A stretch of DNA of 64,000 nt from the NCBI RefSeq assembly GCF_023053635.1, contig NC_086179.1, positions 4,664,001-4,728,000 of the forward strand. Reading direction: 5' to 3'. The DNA is from Elgaria multicarinata webbii. Its lineage: Eukaryota > Chordata > Lepidosauria > Squamata > Anguidae. A program made the translations under genes and the position numbers. Numbering within the stretch: the first letter of the stretch is position 1; the number at the start of each line of letters is the position of its first letter. The notes beneath the pieces were generated by a model. It worked only from the letters and a program-made list of their open reading frames with translations, ran no database searches and was not told where the DNA came from. Shown one piece after another: positions 61,612 to 64,000 of the stretch.

Positions 61612-62660
61612 TATAGCTAATCCAGACAAAACAGAGGTGCTTGCTGTCAAGGGCTCTGACCTAAGTTTGGAGGTGTGTCAACCGGTTCTGGATGGGGCTA
61701 CACTCCCCCTTAAAGACTGTGTTTGCAGTTTGGGGGTGCTCCTGGATCCGTTGCTCCAAATGACAGCCCAGATAGATGCGACAGCCAGGAGTGCCTACTA
61801 TCAGCTTCGGCTGTTGCGCCAGTTGCGACCTTTTCTAGAGTTGGAAGACCTAAAGATAGTAGTGTATGCGCTGGTAACCTCAAGGCTTGACTTCTGCAAT
61901 GCGCTCTACATAGGGCTACCATTGCACCTAGTTTGGAAACTTCAACTAGTTCAAAATATGGCAGCCAGGTTGGTCACCAGTACATCTAGGGGTGAGCATA
62001 TTACCCCAACATTAAAATCACTCCACTGGCTGCCGATTAGTTTCCGGGCAAAGTACAAAGTGTTGGTCATTACCTTTAAAGCCCTACATGGTTTGGGTCC
62101 AGGTTACCTATGGGATCGCCTTCTCCCATACAGTCCGCCCCGCACACTCAGGTCCTCTGGGGAGAACTTACTTCAGGCCACAGCTAGACCTAAGGTTTAT
62201 CCTGGGATCATCCAAGGTTCGCCCCTGCCTGAGCACTGGAGTCCCTGTGTGGCACTTAGATAAACAGGTTTGACCCCAGGACAATCCTGGGATAAACCTT
62301 AGGTCTAGTTATGGCCTTAGTTAAGGCTGGTTGTAGCAGCGTCGCTAGTGATGTGCTCTAGCATCACCTGGCAACCCAAACACCTGGATGGCCTCAGTCA
62401 GCCAAGAGTAGGCTGACATCAGTTTCCCAGAGGACCTTTTCTTCTGTCGCCCCTGGATTGTGGAACGGCCTGCCGGATGAGATTTGTAAAATTAACTCTC
62501 TATATGTGATTTTAAGGCAGCTTTGAAGACTAGCCTTTTCTGGCAGGCCTACCCAGACAATGTATAATCAAGAGTTTTTAAGATGTGTTGATTCCTGTAC
62601 TAATGTTGTTCCCTGCCTCGATCCAAAGGGAGAGGTGGGTAAGATGATATATTATAATTA
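61612..62660 (+). mobile_element. L2-clade LINE of a diverged subfamily, split by a MITE
   Basis: The frame reads [60 protein letters not shown] and FKALHGLGPGYLWDRLLPYS to about 62165. The MITE (62176-62318) interrupts. It resumes with TCTGTCGCCCCTGGATTGTG (LWN region) and ends TTGTTCCCTGCCTCGATCCA. Different 3' end from the common L2. Confidence 0.88.
62176..62318. mobile_element. Palindromic MITE nested in the L2
   Basis: AGGCCACAGCTAGACCTAAG to CCTTAGGTCTAGTTATGGCC; 143 bp. Confidence 0.88.
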
Positions 62661-63165
62661 TTATTGTTATTATTATTATTATTATTTGGAGAACTGCATT
62701 TTTGTGATGATATACATTGCTTTGAGCGCCCTGTGTGGGGTTGGGATTGTAACTCAAAACATTTTAGAAATAATAATAATAAAAAATAAAGACGAACAAA
62801 CCCCCAAAACTAAAAAGTAAGGCTGAAATGTTTTAACTGATAATGACAAAGTGGGCCGGTTCGCATGACACGACAGCATAACCATGGTTGCATATTCATA
62901 ATGGTGGACAGCGCAAGCAGAAGCTTCTCTGGGGTAAATGAACCCACGATCCAGGCCATTGCATCCTTGAGCCCGGTCATTAGAAACTCAAGATGTGTGT
63001 GTGTGTGTGTTTGAGCACTGCCATCTTATTAAAGGGAGTCTTTTGTGCTGTTAGTAAGAACGTCATTAATCTGTGTATGTCACTTGGTTCAGCTGGTGTG
63101 TTTTAGGATAATTTTTTAAAACATTAAATTGCTTGTGTTTAAGACAAACTCCAGTTTCCTTTAAG
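62661..63165. other. AT-rich intronic DNA
   Basis: ATT/TTA run at 62656-62685 and a GT run at 62995-63011. No other feature before the candidate exon. Confidence 0.5.
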
Positions 63166-63243
63166 TTCAAAATATCCGTTGCACTGAGAACGTTGACCTC
63201 GTGGAGGAGAAGATCAAGTTACTAACAGTGCAACAGTCAGAAG
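63166..63243 (+). CDS. Candidate second coding exon of the same divergent gene
   Basis: 78 nt with a good pyrimidine-rich acceptor (CCAGTTTCCTTTAAG) and a GTAATG donor. Read in the phase left by the candidate exon at 58050, it gives VQNIRCTENVDLVEEKIKLL then TVQQSE with no stop, and it ends in phase 1. The sequence belongs to no repeat family seen elsewhere in the window. Acidic/hydrophobic spacing suggests a helix. Both exons are inferred; no protein family is recognised. Confidence 0.4.
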
Positions 63244-63307
63244 GTAATGAACCCAATAGGAATTAATGTGGGCCAGGGTGGTGAGGAACAGTTTTGATAT
63301 GTTGCAA

Positions 63308-63490
63308 ACTATTTCTTCGATTCTAAGACATCATCGATTGTAAGACGCAGACTAATTTCAGTACCACCAACAGAAATAAAGCTTTGATTCTAAGAAATAA
63401 TAAACGCACCCGCAATTCTAAGACGCACCCCGTTTTTAGAGATGTTTATATGGGGGGAAAAGTGTGTCTTAGAATCGAAGAAATACGGTA
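63308..63490. mobile_element. Mariner-like MITE copy
   Basis: TTTCTTCGATTCTAAGACAT to GTCTTAGAATCGAAGAAATACGG then TA; left end slightly decayed. Confidence 0.83.
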
Positions 63491-63496
63491 TTTTGT

Positions 63497-63875
63497 AGAA
63501 TCATAGAATAGCAGAGTTGGAAGGGGCCTACAAGGCCATTGAGTCCAACCCCCTGCTCAATGCAGGAATCCACCCTAAAGCATCCCTGACAGATGGTTGT
63601 CCAGCTGCCTCTTGAATGCCTCTAGTGTGGGAGAACCCACAACCTCCCTAGGTAACTGATTCCATTGTCATACTGCTCTAACAGTCAGGAAGTTTTTCCT
63701 GATGTCCAGCTGGAATCTGGCTTCCTTTAACTTGAGCCCGTTATTCCGTGTCCTGCACTCTGGGAGGATCAAGAAGAGATCCTGGCCCTCCTCTGTGTGA
63801 CAACCTTTGAAGAGTGCTAACATGTCTCCCCTCAATCTTCTCTTCTCCAGGCTAAACATGCCCAGTTCTTTCAGG
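63497..63875 (-). mobile_element. CR1 LINE 3' end, cut by a MITE
   Basis: Minus frame [20 protein letters not shown] through KNFLTVRAV, tail at 63497. It stops at CCCAGTTCTTTCA where the MITE begins. A short internal deletion removes part of [11 protein letters not shown]. Confidence 0.9.
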
Positions 63876-64000
63876 CCATAGCTAGACCTAAGGTTTATCA
63901 TGGGATCATTCAGGGTTCGCCCCTGCCTGAGCACTGGATCCCCTATGTGTCACCTAGATGAACAGGTTTGACCCCTGAACGATCCAGGGATAAACCTTAG
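63876..64000. mobile_element. Palindromic MITE, running off the window
   Basis: GGCCATAGCTAGACCTAAGG to GATAAACCTTAG at the window end; same family as 62176. Confidence 0.87.

Noticed and set aside
1-64000. Prokaryotic-type or multi-gene novel system
   Set aside because: All coding signals resolve to ASB13, one candidate neighbour gene or transposons; nothing forms an operon or cassette.

Overview
The window is vertebrate nuclear DNA, most likely from a squamate reptile and probably a lizard. The evidence is the mix of interspersed repeats (CR1, L2-clade and RTE/BovB LINEs, a tRNA-derived SINE, hAT elements and many palindromic MITEs with TAAA or TA-rich tails) around a host gene with small exons and large introns. 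There are no prokaryotic features.

The main gene is a complete ASB13 orthologue (ankyrin repeat and SOCS box protein 13) on the minus strand, from the start codon at 47441 to the stop at 27192. Six coding exons (47399-47441, 41387-41574, 39973-40123, 35597-35731, 32746-32937, 27192-27319) join with matching phases into 837 nt, i.e. 278 codons plus stop. A GC- and CpG-rich promoter region lies around exon 1 (about 47320-47760). All five introns are packed with transposons, and a CR1 tail supplies the pyrimidine-rich stretch before the exon 3 acceptor.

On the right, a CpG-rich stretch (about 57110-58100) ends in a candidate first coding exon on the plus strand (58050-58097) with a GTGAGT donor. 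A phase-compatible candidate second exon lies at 63166-63243. In human, ASB13 is divergent from TASOR2 (FAM208B), so this may be the start of that neighbour. I could not confirm the protein identity and leave it unnamed.

Repeat layout: 1-26.5 kb is intergenic (3' of ASB13) and made of L2, CR1, BovB, hAT, MITE and microsatellite sequence. 26.5-47.4 kb is ASB13. 47.8-57 kb is an intergenic block with a MITE-derived tandem array, a hAT with transposase remnant, nested MITEs and an L2 LINE with an uninterrupted 942-codon endonuclease/reverse transcriptase frame (52396-55224). 58.1-64 kb is probably intron of the second gene, with old L2 copies, MITEs and a CR1.

Nested insertions give a relative order: the common CR1 subfamily is found inside an older CR1 subfamily, L2 inside CR1, CR1 inside a mariner-like MITE, and that MITE inside a 1.4 kb fold-back element. 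I found no convincing novel multi-gene system. The most interesting signals are the long inverted-repeat element at 28424-29865, the CR1-derived splice acceptor context of ASB13 exon 3, the tandem amplification of a MITE half beside the ASB13 promoter, and the several palindrome families.
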